Source: Pseudomonadota bacterium | Lineage (GTDB): Bacteria; Pseudomonadota; Alphaproteobacteria; Acetobacterales; Acetobacteraceae | Direction: 5' to 3' | Length of the DNA: 63,847 nucleotides | Assembly (NCBI GenBank): GCA_021781835.1 | Contig: JAJXWD010000015.1 | Span: 1-63,847 of the forward strand | Shown here: positions 8,545 to 17,979 of the stretch, in pieces | Layout of the letters: each line of letters opens with the position of its first letter | Position numbering within the stretch: position 1 is the first letter of the stretch | Translations under genes and position numbers: made by a program | The notes under the pieces: model-generated | What the model was told of the DNA's origin: nothing | Database searches by the model: none | Seen by the model: only the letters and a program-made list of their open reading frames with translations

Positions 8545-9574
8545 GGCGGCTCCAGGGGCAGTTTTGGTGGCCCTGGCAGCGCGCCCCGCCGGCGCACAGG
8601 CCGGGATTGGGGGCGCGGGCGACCAGGGCGGCCAGGGCCTCGATGAAGCCCGGCGCGGCGTTGGGGGTTTGGGCGCGCACATAGACCGGCACCTTGGCGG
8701 CCTCGGCGATGTGGCGGTTTTCGATGTCGAGCTCGACCAGGGTCTCGATATGGTCGGAGACGAAGGCGATGGGGACGATGACCACGCCCGCCCCGGCCCG
8801 GCCGGCCGCTTCGATGGATTGGATGGTCGAGGGTTCCAGCCATTTTTGCGGCGTGGCCCGGGACTGGTAGCAGATGACCGCCTCGAGCCCCTGATTGTTC
8901 AGGGCCTTGTGCACGGCGGCCACGGAACGCTCGACATGGGCCTGGTAGGGGTCTCCGGCCTTGACGATGCTCTCGGGCAAGCCGTGGGCGGAGTAGAGCA
9001 CGCGGAGCTTTTGCCCCGGCGCCTGGGCTTTGGCGGTCTCGATGGCTTGATCGACCAGCGCCGCATAGGCGTGGGCGAAGGCGGGGTCGTCTGGCCAGCA
9101 GCAGAGGGTGGTGGTGGGTTTGGCGAGGCCCGCATTGGCCGCCGCCTCGCGCCAGTTGGTGAGCGAGGAGCCGGTGGTGGTGGTGGAAAATTGCGGGTAG
9201 AGGGGCAGCAGGATCACCCGGTCGGGGGTCCAGGCCTTGACCTCGCGCGCGGTTTGACCGGCGAACGGATGCCAATAGCGCATGGCGATGAAGCATTTTA
9301 CCTCATCGCCCGTCCTGGCCGCCAGGGCGGCCTCGAGCGCCCGGCCCTGCGCCTGCGTGAAGCCCAGAAGCGGCGATTTGCCGCCCATGAGCGCGTAATT
9401 CGCCACCGCCTGTTTGGCCCCACGGCCCGCGATGAGCCGCGACAGCCAGACCCGCACGAACCAGGGCGCGCGGATGATGGCGGGGTCCGAGAACAGATTG
9501 ACGCGAAACGGCTTGATGGCGCCGGGGCCGTCTGGGCCGCCGAGGTTGAACAAGACGATGGCTAGGCGGCTCAT
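8534..9574 (-). CDS. hemH: Ferrochelatase
   Basis: A 346-residue enzyme that inserts Fe2+ into protoporphyrin IX. It begins with the family N-terminus LFNLGGPDGP. The metal-binding His lies in YSAHGLPES, and the second signature is PIAFVSDHIETLVELDIE. The C-terminus carries Cys327, Cys333 and Cys339 in a C-x5-C-x5-C cluster, plus an upstream Cys in VICYQSR. This matches the four-Cys [2Fe-2S] arrangement known from some alphaproteobacterial ferrochelatases. Its start overlaps the hemE stop by 4 nt, so the two are translationally coupled. Confidence 0.96.
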   Translation of the reverse strand: MSRLAIVLFNLGGPDGPGAIKPFRVNLFSDPAIIRAPWFVRVWLSRLIAGRGAKQAVANYALMGGKSPLLGFTQAQGRALEAALAARTGDEVKCFIAMRYWHPFAGQTAREVKAWTPDRVILLPLYPQFSTTTTGSSLTNWREAAANAGLAKPTTTLCCWPDDPAFAHAYAALVDQAIETAKAQAPGQKLRVLYSAHGLPESIVKAGDPYQAHVERSVAAVHKALNNQGLEAVICYQSRATPQKWLEPSTIQSIEAAGRAGAGVVIVPIAFVSDHIETLVELDIENRHIAEAAKVPVYVRAQTPNAAPGFIEALAALVARAPNPGLCAGGARCQGHQNCPWSRHAA

Positions 9575-10581
9575 GCGGCGCGGATCAACTCCATCAGGCG
9601 GGCGACGTTGGCTTCCGGCACATCGGGGGTGATGCCATGGCCGAGATTGAAGATATGGGGACGGCCTTTGACCGTTTCCAGTATCTGGGCCACCGCTTCC
9701 TCCATCGCCGTGCCGCCGAGCTTGAGGAGCAGCGGGTCGAGATTGCCTTGGAAGATGGTGCCGGGCGGGCAGGCGGCCTGGGCGGCCTCGAGGTCGGTGG
9801 TGGTGTCGAGCCCGACCGCGTCGATGCCCGTTTCACGCGCATATTCGGCCAGCATGAGGCCGGCGAGGCGCGGGAAGCCGATGATCTTGACGCCGGGATG
9901 GCTGGATTTGAGCGCGCTGACGATGCGTTTGGTGGGGGCGATGACCAGACGGCGGAACAAGGACGGCGGGAAAATGCCGGCCCAGCTTTCAAAGAGCATG
10001 AGACAATCGGCGCCGGCCTGAAGCTGGGCCGAGAGATAGGCGATGGTCGCCTCGACCATGATCTCCATGAGCTGATCGACGAAGGCGGCGTTTTCGTAGG
10101 CGAGCTGGCGGGTGCGCGGGAAATCGCCGCCGCCTTGGCCGTCGAGCATATAACAGGCGACGGTGGCGGGGGAGCCCGCGAAGCCGATGAGGGTGGTCTC
10201 ACGCGGGAGCGAGGCGCGCAGGCGGCTCACGGTTTCCATGACCGGGGCATAGCGGCTGGGAGCCGCCGTTAGCGAGAGGCTGGAGAGCGTCTCAAGCGGA
10301 GGGAGACGCGGGCCTTCGCCCTCGGCGAAGCGCAGCCCCTGCCCCAGCGCCATGGGCAGGATGAGTATGTCGGAAAACAGGATCGCGGCATCGAACCCGA
10401 ATTTGCGGATCGGCTGGAGGGTTACCTCCTCGGCCAATGCCGGGTTCAGGCAGAGGGAGATGAAATCTCCGGCCTGGGCGCGGGTGGCGCGGTATTCGGG
10501 CAAATAACGCCCGGCCTGGCGCATGAGCCAAGCGGGCGGCGGCCAGCTAGCCTGACCGTTCAATGTTGAGATGAGGCGCAT
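9571..10581 (-). CDS. hemE: Uroporphyrinogen decarboxylase
   Basis: A 336-residue enzyme converting uroporphyrinogen III to coproporphyrinogen III. Signature near the N-terminus: PAWLMRQAGRYLPEYR, with the substrate-binding Arg residues. Further in are FSDILILPMALG, the GFAGSPATVACYML strand and the C-terminal FNLGHGITPDVPEANV. The start at 10581 is preferred; an upstream in-frame extension to 10737 would read through the DnaA-box region and has no family match. It is the first gene of hemE-hemH-HAD-hemJ. Its promoter must lie inside the origin region, as is known for Caulobacter hemE. Confidence 0.96.
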   Translation of the reverse strand: MRLISTLNGQASWPPPAWLMRQAGRYLPEYRATRAQAGDFISLCLNPALAEEVTLQPIRKFGFDAAILFSDILILPMALGQGLRFAEGEGPRLPPLETLSSLSLTAAPSRYAPVMETVSRLRASLPRETTLIGFAGSPATVACYMLDGQGGGDFPRTRQLAYENAAFVDQLMEIMVEATIAYLSAQLQAGADCLMLFESWAGIFPPSLFRRLVIAPTKRIVSALKSSHPGVKIIGFPRLAGLMLAEYARETGIDAVGLDTTTDLEAAQAACPPGTIFQGNLDPLLLKLGGTAMEEAVAQILETVKGRPHIFNLGHGITPDVPEANVARLMELIRAA

Positions 10582-10862
10582 GCCCACCGCCCTAAACTCA
10601 ATCCCACGAAGTGGAAAGAAGGGATGAGGGGGTGGAACCCTGTGAATAACGGGGGTTAAGGTGATGCCGGTTTTTCCCCACAAACTTATCCACAAGAAGA
10701 ACCCAAGGATAAACTGCTGTTTTTGCGGATTCCACACCCCTTATGCACAAGTTAGGGGATAAGTCGGGAGATTCATCCTCAGTTCGCCGGATGTGAATTT
10801 TATCCACGCTTTTCAGATTTAGAGGGGAGCGGCGCGGGGTTTTCCACGCTATTAACAGTCTT
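10582..10862. other. oriC: Chromosomal replication origin (oriC) candidate
   Basis: A 281-bp gap between divergent hemE and the DUF299 gene. Perfect DnaA boxes: TTATTCACA (minus strand) at 10641-10649, TTATCCACA at 10686-10694 and TTATGCACA at 10741-10749. A one-mismatch box TTATCCACG lies at 10800-10808, with further TTTTCCAC-like sequences. GANTC (CcrM) sites are at 10728-10732 and 10770-10774. In Caulobacter and Rickettsia the origin is also next to hemE. The nearby parAB-rsmG-mnmG block agrees. The unwinding element is not certain. Confidence 0.88.
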
Positions 10863-11714
10863 ATGGACAGCGATAAGCTCAATATACATCTGATATCCGA
10901 CGCCACCGGGGATACTTTGACCTCGCTGATCCGCGCCGCCGTGGCGCAGTTCGATGAATCGAGGGTGACGTATCACCGCTGGTCGCTCATCCGCTCGAGG
11001 TTGCAGCTGCACCGGGTGTTTGAGGGGCTGGAGGCCGAGCCTGGGCCGGTTTTATGCTCGCTGGTGGATGAGGCGCTGCGCCATGAGCTGGACGCCCTGT
11101 GCGCGCGGCTGGGCGTGCCGCTGCTGCATGTGCTCGACCCGGTGCTGGAAATGCTCCAGACGCAGTTTGGCGCCCAGGCCAAGCACAAGCCGGGCCGGCA
11201 ATATGTGCTCGATGCCGATTACTTCAAGCGGATCGATGCCATGCATTATGTCATCAGCCATGATGACGGGCAGGCCAACCGGGGCATTTCGGATGCCGAT
11301 GTGGTGCTGGTGGGGGTTTCGCGCTCATCGAAAACGCCGACCTGTTTTTATCTGGCCAACCGGGGCATCAAGGCGCTCAATATTCCGCTGGTGCCGGGCA
11401 TTGCGCCGGTGGAGCTGGAGGCCGAGCCGCCCTGCCCCGTGATTGGGCTGACCATCGATCCGAAATCGCTCATTGATATACGCCGCCACCGGTTGCAGCT
11501 GATTGGCGGGGGCGCGAGCGCCGGGTTCGCGCGCACGGATACCAGCGATTATGTGGATTTCGAGGCGGTGGAGAAGGAATTGCTGTGGGCCAGGCGGCTG
11601 TGCAACGCCAAGGGTTGGCCGACCATTGACGTGACCCGCCGCTCGATTGAGGAAACGGCCGCCACGGTGCTCAAGCTGATGGACAATTGGCACGCCAAGC
11701 GCACCAGCAAATAA
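10863..11714 (+). CDS. Pyruvate,phosphate dikinase / PEP synthase regulatory protein (DUF299 kinase-pyrophosphorylase)
   Basis: A 283-residue bifunctional ADP-dependent kinase and Pi-dependent pyrophosphorylase. The family switches PEP synthase or pyruvate,phosphate dikinase off and on by phosphorylating an active-site Thr. The N-terminus [10 protein letters not shown] and the P-loop-like [18 protein letters not shown] are the family hallmarks, and the C-terminal [19 protein letters not shown] is also typical. The length fits. The gene starts at the edge of the origin region and diverges from hemE, the same arrangement seen at several alphaproteobacterial origins. Which of the two target enzymes this organism has cannot be told from the window. 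Confidence 0.92.
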   Translation: MDSDKLNIHLISDATGDTLTSLIRAAVAQFDESRVTYHRWSLIRSRLQLHRVFEGLEAEPGPVLCSLVDEALRHELDALCARLGVPLLHVLDPVLEMLQTQFGAQAKHKPGRQYVLDADYFKRIDAMHYVISHDDGQANRGISDADVVLVGVSRSSKTPTCFYLANRGIKALNIPLVPGIAPVELEAEPPCPVIGLTIDPKSLIDIRRHRLQLIGGGASAGFARTDTSDYVDFEAVEKELLWARRLCNAKGWPTIDVTRRSIEETAATVLKLMDNWHAKRTSK

Positions 11715-11728
11715 TTGATATAATTAAC

Positions 11729-11818
11729 AGTTTTTGGGGGTGTGGACCCTTTTTCCAAAAAGGGTCCACGTACAGCACCGCCTTTTTTGTAAAAAAGGCG
11801 GCACCCAAAAAACTTTTG
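11729..11818. repeat. Dispersed repeat family B, copy 1 (paired-palindrome terminator)
   Basis: Two perfect palindromes in tandem just after the DUF299 gene: 11742-11769 (13-bp arms GTGGACCCTTTTT, CC loop) and 11778-11801 (11-bp arms CCGCCTTTTTT, GT loop). The pair is bracketed by near-inverted ends AGTTTTTGGGGG and CCCAAAAAACTTTTG. A/T runs at the hairpin tips, with GC arms, suit a bidirectional intrinsic terminator. Related copies are at 16102 and 27593. Confidence 0.8.
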
Positions 11819-11876
11819 ATCCCGATTGGGGGTTTCCCTTGGCGGCGCCCGTCCCTGGGGATAAACACGGGGCGCC

Positions 11877-14456
11877 ATGCAGGAAATTGAACCCACTCGC
11901 TATGATTTCTCCTCGGCCGAGCCGCGCTGGCAGGCCGAATGGGAGAAAGCCGGCTGTTTCGCCGCCCCCGATGTGCCCACCGGCGGCAAGCCCAAATATT
12001 ATGTGCTGGAGATGTTCCCCTATCCGTCGGGGAAGATCCATATGGGCCATGTGCGTAATTATACGCTGGGCGACGTGGTGGCGCGCTATAAGCGGGCCAA
12101 GGGGTTTGATGTGCTCCACCCCATGGGCTGGGACGCGTTTGGGTTGCCGGCCGAAAACGCCGCGCGGGAAAATAACGCCAGCCCGGCCGAGTGGACTTAC
12201 GCCAACATCGCCAATATGCGCGCGCAGCTCAAGCGCATGGGGTTTTCGCTCGACTGGTCGCGCGAGTTCGCGACTTGTGATGCCAGCTATTACGGCCAGC
12301 AGCAGCAGCTGTTTCTGGATTTCTGGAAGGCCGGGCTGGTGGAGCGGCGCGAATCTTATGTCAACTGGGACCCGGTGGACATGACCGTGCTGGCCAATGA
12401 GCAGGTTATTGACGGGCGGGGCTGGCGCTCGGGCGCGGTGGTGGAGAAGAAGAAACTCTCCCAGTGGTTTTTGAAAATCACCGATTTCGCGCCAGATCTG
12501 CTGGACGGGCTGAAGACGCTGGAACGCTGGCCCGAGCGCGTGAAGCTGATGCAGGAAAACTGGATTGGCTTTAGCCAGGGCGCCGAGGTGCGCTTTGACT
12601 TGGCCGCGCCGGTTGGCGGCATTGGCGATGTAACCGTTTACACCACCCGGCCCGACACGCTGTTTGGCATGTCGTTTTTGGCGATTGCGCCTGAGCACCC
12701 GGTTGCCAAGGCCGTGGCCGAGGGCAATGCGGGCGCGGCGGCGTTTATTGCCGAATGCGCCAGCCAGGGGACTTCGGAAGCGGCGATTGAGGCGGCGGAG
12801 AAGAAAGGCTTCGATACCGGGCTTGAGGTGATCAACCCGTTCACGGGCGAGCGCTACCCGGTGTGGATCGCCAATTTCGTGCTGATGGAGTACGGGACCG
12901 GCGCCATTTTCGGCTGCCCGTGCGGCGACCAGCGCGATTTGGAGTTCGCCCGCAAATATGGGCTGAGCGTGCCCGTGGTGGTGGCGCACGCGGATGACGA
13001 CGTTTCCGAGATCGGCGCCAAGGCGTTTGATGGCGAGGGGGTGATTGTCAATTCCGGGTTTTTGACCGGGCTGCCCACGGGCAAGGCCAAGGAAGCGGCC
13101 ATTGCCAGGCTCGAGGAGCTGGGGGTTGGCAAGGCCGTGACCAACTGGCGCCTGCGCGACTGGGGCATTTCGCGCCAGCGTTACTGGGGCTGCCCGATCC
13201 CGGTTATTCATTGCGAGGCCTGCGGGCCGCAGCCCGTGCCGGCCGATGCCCTGCCGGTGACGCTGCCCAACGATGTGAGCTTTGACAAACCCGGCAACCC
13301 GCTCGACCATCACCCGAGCTGGCGGCATGTGGCCTGCCCGGCCTGCGGGGCGGCGGCGCGGCGCGAGACGGATACGTTTGACACCTTCATCGACAGCTCA
13401 TGGTATTTCGCCCGCTTCACCGCTCCCCAGGCGGCGACGCCGACCATGGCGGCGGCGGTGAATCACTGGTTGCCGGTGGACCAGTATGTGGGCGGCATCG
13501 AGCATGCGATCTTGCACCTGCTCTATGCCCGCTTCTTTACCCGCGCCATGCACAAGACCGGCCATGTGGCGGTGGATGAGCCCTTTGCCGGGCTGTTTAC
13601 CCAAGGCATGGTAACCCATGAATCCTACAAGGATGAGCAGGGCGCGTGGCTCTACCCCGATGAGGTGAGCAAGCAGGGCGAGCTGGCCGTGCACCGCGTG
13701 ACCGGCAAGCCGGTGAGCGTGGGGCGGGTCGAGAAAATGTCCAAATCGAAGCGCAACACGGTGGACCCGACCCTTATCATCGAGCGGTTCGGGGCGGATA
13801 CGGCGCGCTGGTTCGTGCTCTCGGACAATCCGCCCGAGCGCGATGTGGAATGGACGGAAGCCGGCGTGCAGGGCTCTTACCGGTTTGTGCTGCGTTTGGC
13901 CAAGCTGGTGGAGCAGATTGGCGCCGAAGGAACGCCGGAGGCCGTGGAGATTTATGGGAGCGAGGCCAAGAAGCTGCGCCAGCTCGCCCACCGCACCATT
14001 GCCGCCGTGACCGAGGCCATGGAGAGCTTCACCTTTAACGTCGCGGTGGCCAAGCTTTATGAGCTGGCCAATGCCATTGGCGGGCTGAATGGCGAGGGCG
14101 CCGATGGGCGGGCCGCGCGGTTCGAGGCGGCGGAGATCATCGCCCATCTGGTGGCGCCGATGATGCCGCATCTGGCGGAGCATTTATTCGCCAGGCTGTG
14201 CCCGGGCGCCGGGCTGATTGCCGCCAACCCCTGGCCCGAGCCCGACCCGGCGCTGCTGGTGGTGGATGAGGTGACCATGGCCGTGCAGGTGAACGGCAAG
14301 CTGCGCGCAACCATGATCGTGCCGGCGGGACGCGGCGCGGAGGCCAATATCGCCCAGGCGATGGAGGCGGTCTCGACATTGCTCGCCGGGCAGACCATTG
14401 TGAAGCAAATCCATGTGCCGGACAGGATCGTGAATTTTGTCGTCAAACCGTCTTAA
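11877..14456 (+). CDS. leuS: Leucyl-tRNA synthetase
   Basis: An 859-residue class Ia synthetase that charges tRNA-Leu. The HIGH-equivalent is in [14 protein letters not shown] near residue 50. The CP1 editing domain occupies about 220-420 with TTRPDTLFG, and the KMSKS loop is in [14 protein letters not shown] at about 620. The anticodon-binding helices and C-terminal domain follow. Length is normal. It is first in leuS-lptE-holA: the next gene begins inside its last 20 nt, so translation is coupled. Confidence 0.98.
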   Translation: MQEIEPTRYDFSSAEPRWQAEWEKAGCFAAPDVPTGGKPKYYVLEMFPYPSGKIHMGHVRNYTLGDVVARYKRAKGFDVLHPMGWDAFGLPAENAARENNASPAEWTYANIANMRAQLKRMGFSLDWSREFATCDASYYGQQQQLFLDFWKAGLVERRESYVNWDPVDMTVLANEQVIDGRGWRSGAVVEKKKLSQWFLKITDFAPDLLDGLKTLERWPERVKLMQENWIGFSQGAEVRFDLAAPVGGIGDVTVYTTRPDTLFGMSFLAIAPEHPVAKAVAEGNAGAAAFIAECASQGTSEAAIEAAEKKGFDTGLEVINPFTGERYPVWIANFVLMEYGTGAIFGCPCGDQRDLEFARKYGLSVPVVVAHADDDVSEIGAKAFDGEGVIVNSGFLTGLPTGKAKEAAIARLEELGVGKAVTNWRLRDWGISRQRYWGCPIPVIHCEACGPQPVPADALPVTLPNDVSFDKPGNPLDHHPSWRHVACPACGAAARRETDTFDTFIDSSWYFARFTAPQAATPTMAAAVNHWLPVDQYVGGIEHAILHLLYARFFTRAMHKTGHVAVDEPFAGLFTQGMVTHESYKDEQGAWLYPDEVSKQGELAVHRVTGKPVSVGRVEKMSKSKRNTVDPTLIIERFGADTARWFVLSDNPPERDVEWTEAGVQGSYRFVLRLAKLVEQIGAEGTPEAVEIYGSEAKKLRQLAHRTIAAVTEAMESFTFNVAVAKLYELANAIGGLNGEGADGRAARFEAAEIIAHLVAPMMPHLAEHLFARLCPGAGLIAANPWPEPDPALLVVDEVTMAVQVNGKLRATMIVPAGRGAEANIAQAMEAVSTLLAGQTIVKQIHVPDRIVNFVVKPS

Positions 14457-14952
14457 AGTCCTGGGGTTTCTGGCGCTCGGCGCGCTTGCGGGGTGCGGGT
14501 TCGCGCCGCTTTATGGCGGCGCGACCGGCGGCCAGGTGAGCGCGCGGCTGGATGAGGTGTATGTGGCCACCATACCGGACCGGCCGGGCCAGGTGCTGCG
14601 CGAAACACTGGAAACCAGCTTGCAGCAGGGCAGCGCCCCCACCGAGCAGCTCTATGAGCTGGATGTGGCCTATACGGTGAACCAGCAAAATGCCGGCATC
14701 CAGGCGGACAGCGCCTCGACCCATGCGCGCTTTATCGGCACCGCCAGCTGGCGGCTGACGCCGATTGGGACGCCGGGGCAGGTGCTGCTGGCCGGGAAAA
14801 GCACGGCGATGAACGCGCAAGATGTTGTAAACGAACAATATTTTGCGCTAACCCTGGGGCGCGATACGATCGACCGGCAATTGGCGCAGGATATTTCGGC
14901 CCAGATTACCGACCAGCTGGCGGCCTGGTTCCGCGCCCACCCGAACGCATGA
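14437..14952 (+). CDS. lptE: LPS-assembly lipoprotein LptE-like
   Basis: A 171-residue outer-membrane lipoprotein that partners LptD in placing lipopolysaccharide at the surface. The signal sequence ends in LGALAGC with lipidated Cys20, and the mature N-terminus [10 protein letters not shown] is the usual alphaproteobacterial LptE beginning. The only reasonable start in this frame is TTG at 14437, inside the end of leuS. It overlaps holA by 4 nt. The leuS-lptE-holA order is conserved widely, which supports the call despite low primary conservation in the family. Confidence 0.85.
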   Translation: MSSNRLKVLGFLALGALAGCGFAPLYGGATGGQVSARLDEVYVATIPDRPGQVLRETLETSLQQGSAPTEQLYELDVAYTVNQQNAGIQADSASTHARFIGTASWRLTPIGTPGQVLLAGKSTAMNAQDVVNEQYFALTLGRDTIDRQLAQDISAQITDQLAAWFRAHPNA

Positions 14953-15965
14953 AGCTCGATGCCGGGCGGATTGAGGGGTTTTTGAAAACCCCCACCGCGC
15001 CGATTGTGCTGCTGCATGGGCCAGATGCCGGGCTGGTGGCCGAGCGCGGCTTGCGGCTGGCGCGCAGCGTGGACGGGGCGATGAATGACCCTTTCGCGTT
15101 TGTTGAGATGATCCGGCCCGATGCCGATGAGGTGCTGGCCGAGGCCAACGCCGCCGCGCTCACCGGCGGGCGGCGGGTGGTGCGGGTGCGCGATGCCCAT
15201 GAGGCGCTGGTGAAGGCGCTGGAAAGCCTGGTGAAGCGCCCGCCCGAAGCTTTGGTGATTTTGGAAGCCGGGGAACTGACCACGAGGTCAAAGCTGCGGG
15301 GGCTGGCCGAGAAATCGCCCGATGTGGCGGCGATTGCCTGCTATGCGGTGGATGCGGCGCGGCTGCCGCAGGTGGTCTCGGCCAGGCTGCGCGGGCTGGG
15401 CGTGCAAATAGACCAGGACGCCGCCGCCTGGGCGGGGCAAAATCTCTCGGGGGAGGAAGGGCCGCTGGGCCAGGCGCTGGAGGTGCTGGCGCTGTATGCG
15501 GGAGAGGAAAAACGCATAGGGCTTGGCGATATTACCGCCATTTTGGCCGATGGCGGCGATGGCTCGATGAATGACGCCATAGATGCCGCGCTGACCGGCG
15601 ACCCGGCGGCCACCGACAAGGCGCTCGCGCTGAGTTATGACGAGGGGATTTCGCCGGTGGGGGTGGTGCGGGTGCTGCTGACCGAGCTGCTGCGCCTGCG
15701 CGTGGCGGCCGGCGCCATGGCCGAGGGGGCATCGGCCCAGGAGGCGGTGAAAGCCATGCGGCCGCCGGTGTTTTTCAAGCGTGAGGCGGTGGTGGCCAAG
15801 ATGCTGCGGCTGTGGCCGCCGCCGGCGCTGGACCAGGCCCTGGCCGCCGCGCTGACCGCCGAGACGGCCTGCAAGACCACCCATGTTCCCGACCATGATT
15901 ATTGCCGCCAGACGCTGCTGGCGCTGGCGACGCGCGCGCGGGGGGCGGCGCGGCGGCTGGGGTAG
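14949..15965 (+). CDS. holA: DNA polymerase III delta subunit
   Basis: A 338-residue clamp-loader subunit that opens the beta clamp. It shows the family plan: N-terminal AAA-like domain (IVLLHGPDAGLVAERGLRLA), the acidic/Leu strand VILEAGELTTRSKLRG, and C-terminal helical collar with LLTELLRLRVAAGAM. ATP-binding motifs are degenerate, as expected for delta. It ends an operon with leuS and lptE and faces parB tail to tail. The gap between them holds repeat B copy 2 and a parS-like site. Confidence 0.9.
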   Translation: MKLDAGRIEGFLKTPTAPIVLLHGPDAGLVAERGLRLARSVDGAMNDPFAFVEMIRPDADEVLAEANAAALTGGRRVVRVRDAHEALVKALESLVKRPPEALVILEAGELTTRSKLRGLAEKSPDVAAIACYAVDAARLPQVVSARLRGLGVQIDQDAAAWAGQNLSGEEGPLGQALEVLALYAGEEKRIGLGDITAILADGGDGSMNDAIDAALTGDPAATDKALALSYDEGISPVGVVRVLLTELLRLRVAAGAMAEGASAQEAVKAMRPPVFFKREAVVAKMLRLWPPPALDQALAAALTAETACKTTHVPDHDYCRQTLLALATRARGAARRLG

Positions 15966-16101
15966 GCGATATTGGTTTTGCGGGGATGGGCGTGGGGGTG
16001 GCGCGGCTGCCACGGGCACAAGTGAAGAGTTATCCAGCCACCGTATTTGAAGAGTCAGAAACTTTTTTAAAAGCCCTTTAAAAAATCCCCTGAAAAATTA
16101 T

Positions 16102-16188
16102 CAAAAGTTTTTTGGGGCCGCCCCTTTTTTCAAAAAAGGGGCGGAATCTTGGGGAGCTTTTTATAAAAAGCTCCCCAAACCCCGCAAA
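16102..16188 (+). repeat. Dispersed repeat family B, copy 2 (paired-palindrome terminator)
   Basis: Begins CAAAAGTTTTTTGGGG, then a 13-bp-arm palindrome at 16118-16144 (CCGCCCCTTTTTT arm) and a perfect 26-bp palindrome at 16151-16176 (GGGGAGCTTTTTA arm), then CCCCGCAAAAATTT. It lies between the convergent holA and parB genes, so it can stop transcription from both sides. It matches copy 3 at 27593-27686 in the reverse orientation. Confidence 0.85.
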
Positions 16189-16189
16189 A

Positions 16190-16218
16190 ATTTATAATAA
16201 TTTGAAATTATTATAAAT
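16190..16218. other. AT-only inverted repeat near the parS-like site
   Basis: A perfect inverted repeat with 14-bp arms (ATTTATAATAATTT) around a single G, in otherwise GC-rich DNA. It abuts repeat B copy 2 and lies about 60 bp from the palindrome at 16281. Purpose unknown: it could be part of the repeat, a protein-binding site or an easily melted stretch. Confidence 0.6.
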
Positions 16219-16280
16219 GATAACCTTTAAAACAGTCTCTCAAACATTTGGCGGGGCGGTATGGAGGCTGGGCCGGGCGC

Positions 16281-16302
16281 CGATGCTTCACGTGAAGCAT
16301 CG
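16281..16302. promoter_or_regulatory. parS: parS-like centromere site 1
   Basis: A perfect 22-bp palindrome whose centre is GCTTCACGTGAAGC, just downstream of the parB stop. It matches the general bacterial parS (TGTTTCACGTGAAACA) apart from a symmetrical T-to-C change in each arm (GC/GC in place of GT/AC). A second copy of the 14-bp core is at 20294-20307. ParB is expected to load here and spread. Confidence 0.8.
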
Positions 16303-16312
16303 GCTGGCGGGA

Positions 16313-17179
16313 TCAGCCATTGAGCAGGGCGAGCAGGGAGTCCAGCTGGTCGAGGCTGGTGTAATTGAGGGTGACGGTGCCGCCCTTGCCGTTGAACTTG
16401 ATCTGCACCTTCAGCCCCAGCCGTTCGGAGAGAGTGTTGGCGAGGGCGTCTATGTCGCTGTCCGACTGGATGGCGCGCGGGGTGGGGCCATCTGCACGCG
16501 GGGCCGGGCGGGTGGATTTGGAGGCCAGGGCTTCGGTCTGGCGGACGGAAAGGCCGCGTTTGACGACCTCGCGGGCGGCTTTTACCGGCTCGGGGTGGGT
16601 GAGCAGCGCGCGGGCATGGCCGGCGGAAAGCTCGCCGCCGCGCAACATGGCGCGCACCGGCTCGGGCAGGCCGAGCAGGCGCATGACATTGCCGATATGG
16701 GCACGCGATTTGCCCACCGCTTCGCCCAGGGCCTGCTGGGAAAGGCGGAATTCCTCGATCAGGCGCTTATAGCCCTCGGCTTCCTCGATGGCGTTGAGGT
16801 CTTCGCGCTGGAGGTTTTCGACCAGCCCGGCGGCCATGGCGTCGGTGTCCGACAAGGGGCGGATGAGCACCGGCACCTCGTGCAGCTTGACCCGCTGCGA
16901 GGCGCGCCAGCGGCGCTCGCCGGCAATGATCTGGTAATGGCCGGCTTTGCCGGGGTTGGGGCGCACCAGCAGCGGCTGCAAGATGCCACGCTGGGCGATG
17001 GAGTCCGCCAGCTCCTGGAGGGCGGTTTCGTCCATCTCCTGGCGGGGCTGAAAGGGGCTGGGCTCGAGCACATCGACCGGCAGATATTGCACGCCGGCGG
17101 CGGTGACGGAGGTGGGGACGGCGGCTTCGCCCAGCAGGGCGGCCAGGCCGCGGCCCAGGCGTTTTGGCGGTTCTTTCAT
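16313..17179 (-). CDS. parB: Chromosome partitioning protein ParB
   Basis: A 288-residue CTP-dependent DNA clamp that loads at parS. The N-terminus KEPPKRLGRGLAALLGE is the ParA-interacting segment. The CTP-binding ParB/Srx domain carries SPFQPRQ and AGERRWRAS, followed by ENLQREDLNAIEEA and an HTH (LSQQALGEAVGKSRAHIGNVM). The C-terminal dimer domain ends in LDSLLALLNG. The start at 17179 overlaps the parA stop by 4 nt and is preferred over the upstream in-frame codon at 17191. Two parS-like palindromes in the window are its likely targets. Confidence 0.97.
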   Translation of the reverse strand: MKEPPKRLGRGLAALLGEAAVPTSVTAAGVQYLPVDVLEPSPFQPRQEMDETALQELADSIAQRGILQPLLVRPNPGKAGHYQIIAGERRWRASQRVKLHEVPVLIRPLSDTDAMAAGLVENLQREDLNAIEEAEGYKRLIEEFRLSQQALGEAVGKSRAHIGNVMRLLGLPEPVRAMLRGGELSAGHARALLTHPEPVKAAREVVKRGLSVRQTEALASKSTRPAPRADGPTPRAIQSDSDIDALANTLSERLGLKVQIKFNGKGGTVTLNYTSLDQLDSLLALLNG

Positions 17180-17979
17180 GCTTGTGCCCACTGGTTTTTC
17201 GCGCGCGCGCGGGTCAGGAATTCGGCCGCCAGGGCCAGATAGGCCTGGGCGCCGGCGGAGCGGAAATCATACAACAGGACCGGGATGCCGTGGCTGGGGG
17301 CCTCGGTGATGCGGATGTTGCGGGGGATGGCGGTCTCGAACACCTTGTCCTTGAAATAGGCCCGGACATCGGCCGAGACCTGCTCGGAGAGGTTATTGCG
17401 CCTGTCGGTCATGGTGAGGACGATGCCCTCGACCTCGAGCACCGGATTGAGGCCGCGCTTGACCATGTCGATGGTGCGCATGAGCTGGGAAATGCCCTCG
17501 AGGGCGAAAAACTCGGCTTGCAGGGGGATGAGCACGGCATCGGACGCCACCAGCCCGTTGAGGGTGAGCAGGCCAAGGCCGGGCGGGCAGTCGATGAGGA
17601 CGAGGTCGGCATCGATGGTTTGGTCCAGCACGTCGCGGAGCATGAATTCGCGACGCTCGGTTTGACCGAATTCGAGATCGGCGCCGATCAGGTCGGGGAC
17701 GGCGGGGACGATGGCGAGGTTTTCGACGCTCGAGGGCAGCGTGGATTCCTGCAGCGCGGCATCGCCCGCCAGCAAGGCGTAAGAGCCGCCATTGCGGGCT
17801 TCGGGGTCGATGCCGAGGCCGGTGGAGGCGTTGCCTTGGGGGTCGATGTCGATGAGCAGCACCTTGGCGCCGCCAACCGCCAGTGCGGCGGCGAGGTTGA
17901 TGGCGGTGGTGGTTTTGCCGACCCCCCCCTTCTGGTTGGCGATGGCAATGACGCGCGGGCGTTTATGTGGGGCCGGCAT
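17176..17979 (-). CDS. parA: Chromosome partitioning ATPase ParA
   Basis: A 267-residue deviant Walker ATPase that positions ParB-bound origins. Walker A is NQKGGVGKTTTAINLA with the signature Lys, followed by LLIDIDPQGNAS and the Walker B VLIDCPPGLG. Length and N-terminus (no HTH extension) are those of the chromosomal type Ib-like ParA. It is fourth in the order mnmG-rsmG-parA-parB on the minus strand; its start lies 17 nt inside rsmG and its stop overlaps parB. Confidence 0.97.
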   Translation of the reverse strand: MPAPHKRPRVIAIANQKGGVGKTTTAINLAAALAVGGAKVLLIDIDPQGNASTGLGIDPEARNGGSYALLAGDAALQESTLPSSVENLAIVPAVPDLIGADLEFGQTERREFMLRDVLDQTIDADLVLIDCPPGLGLLTLNGLVASDAVLIPLQAEFFALEGISQLMRTIDMVKRGLNPVLEVEGIVLTMTDRRNNLSEQVSADVRAYFKDKVFETAIPRNIRITEAPSHGIPVLLYDFRSAGAQAYLALAAEFLTRARAKNQWAQA

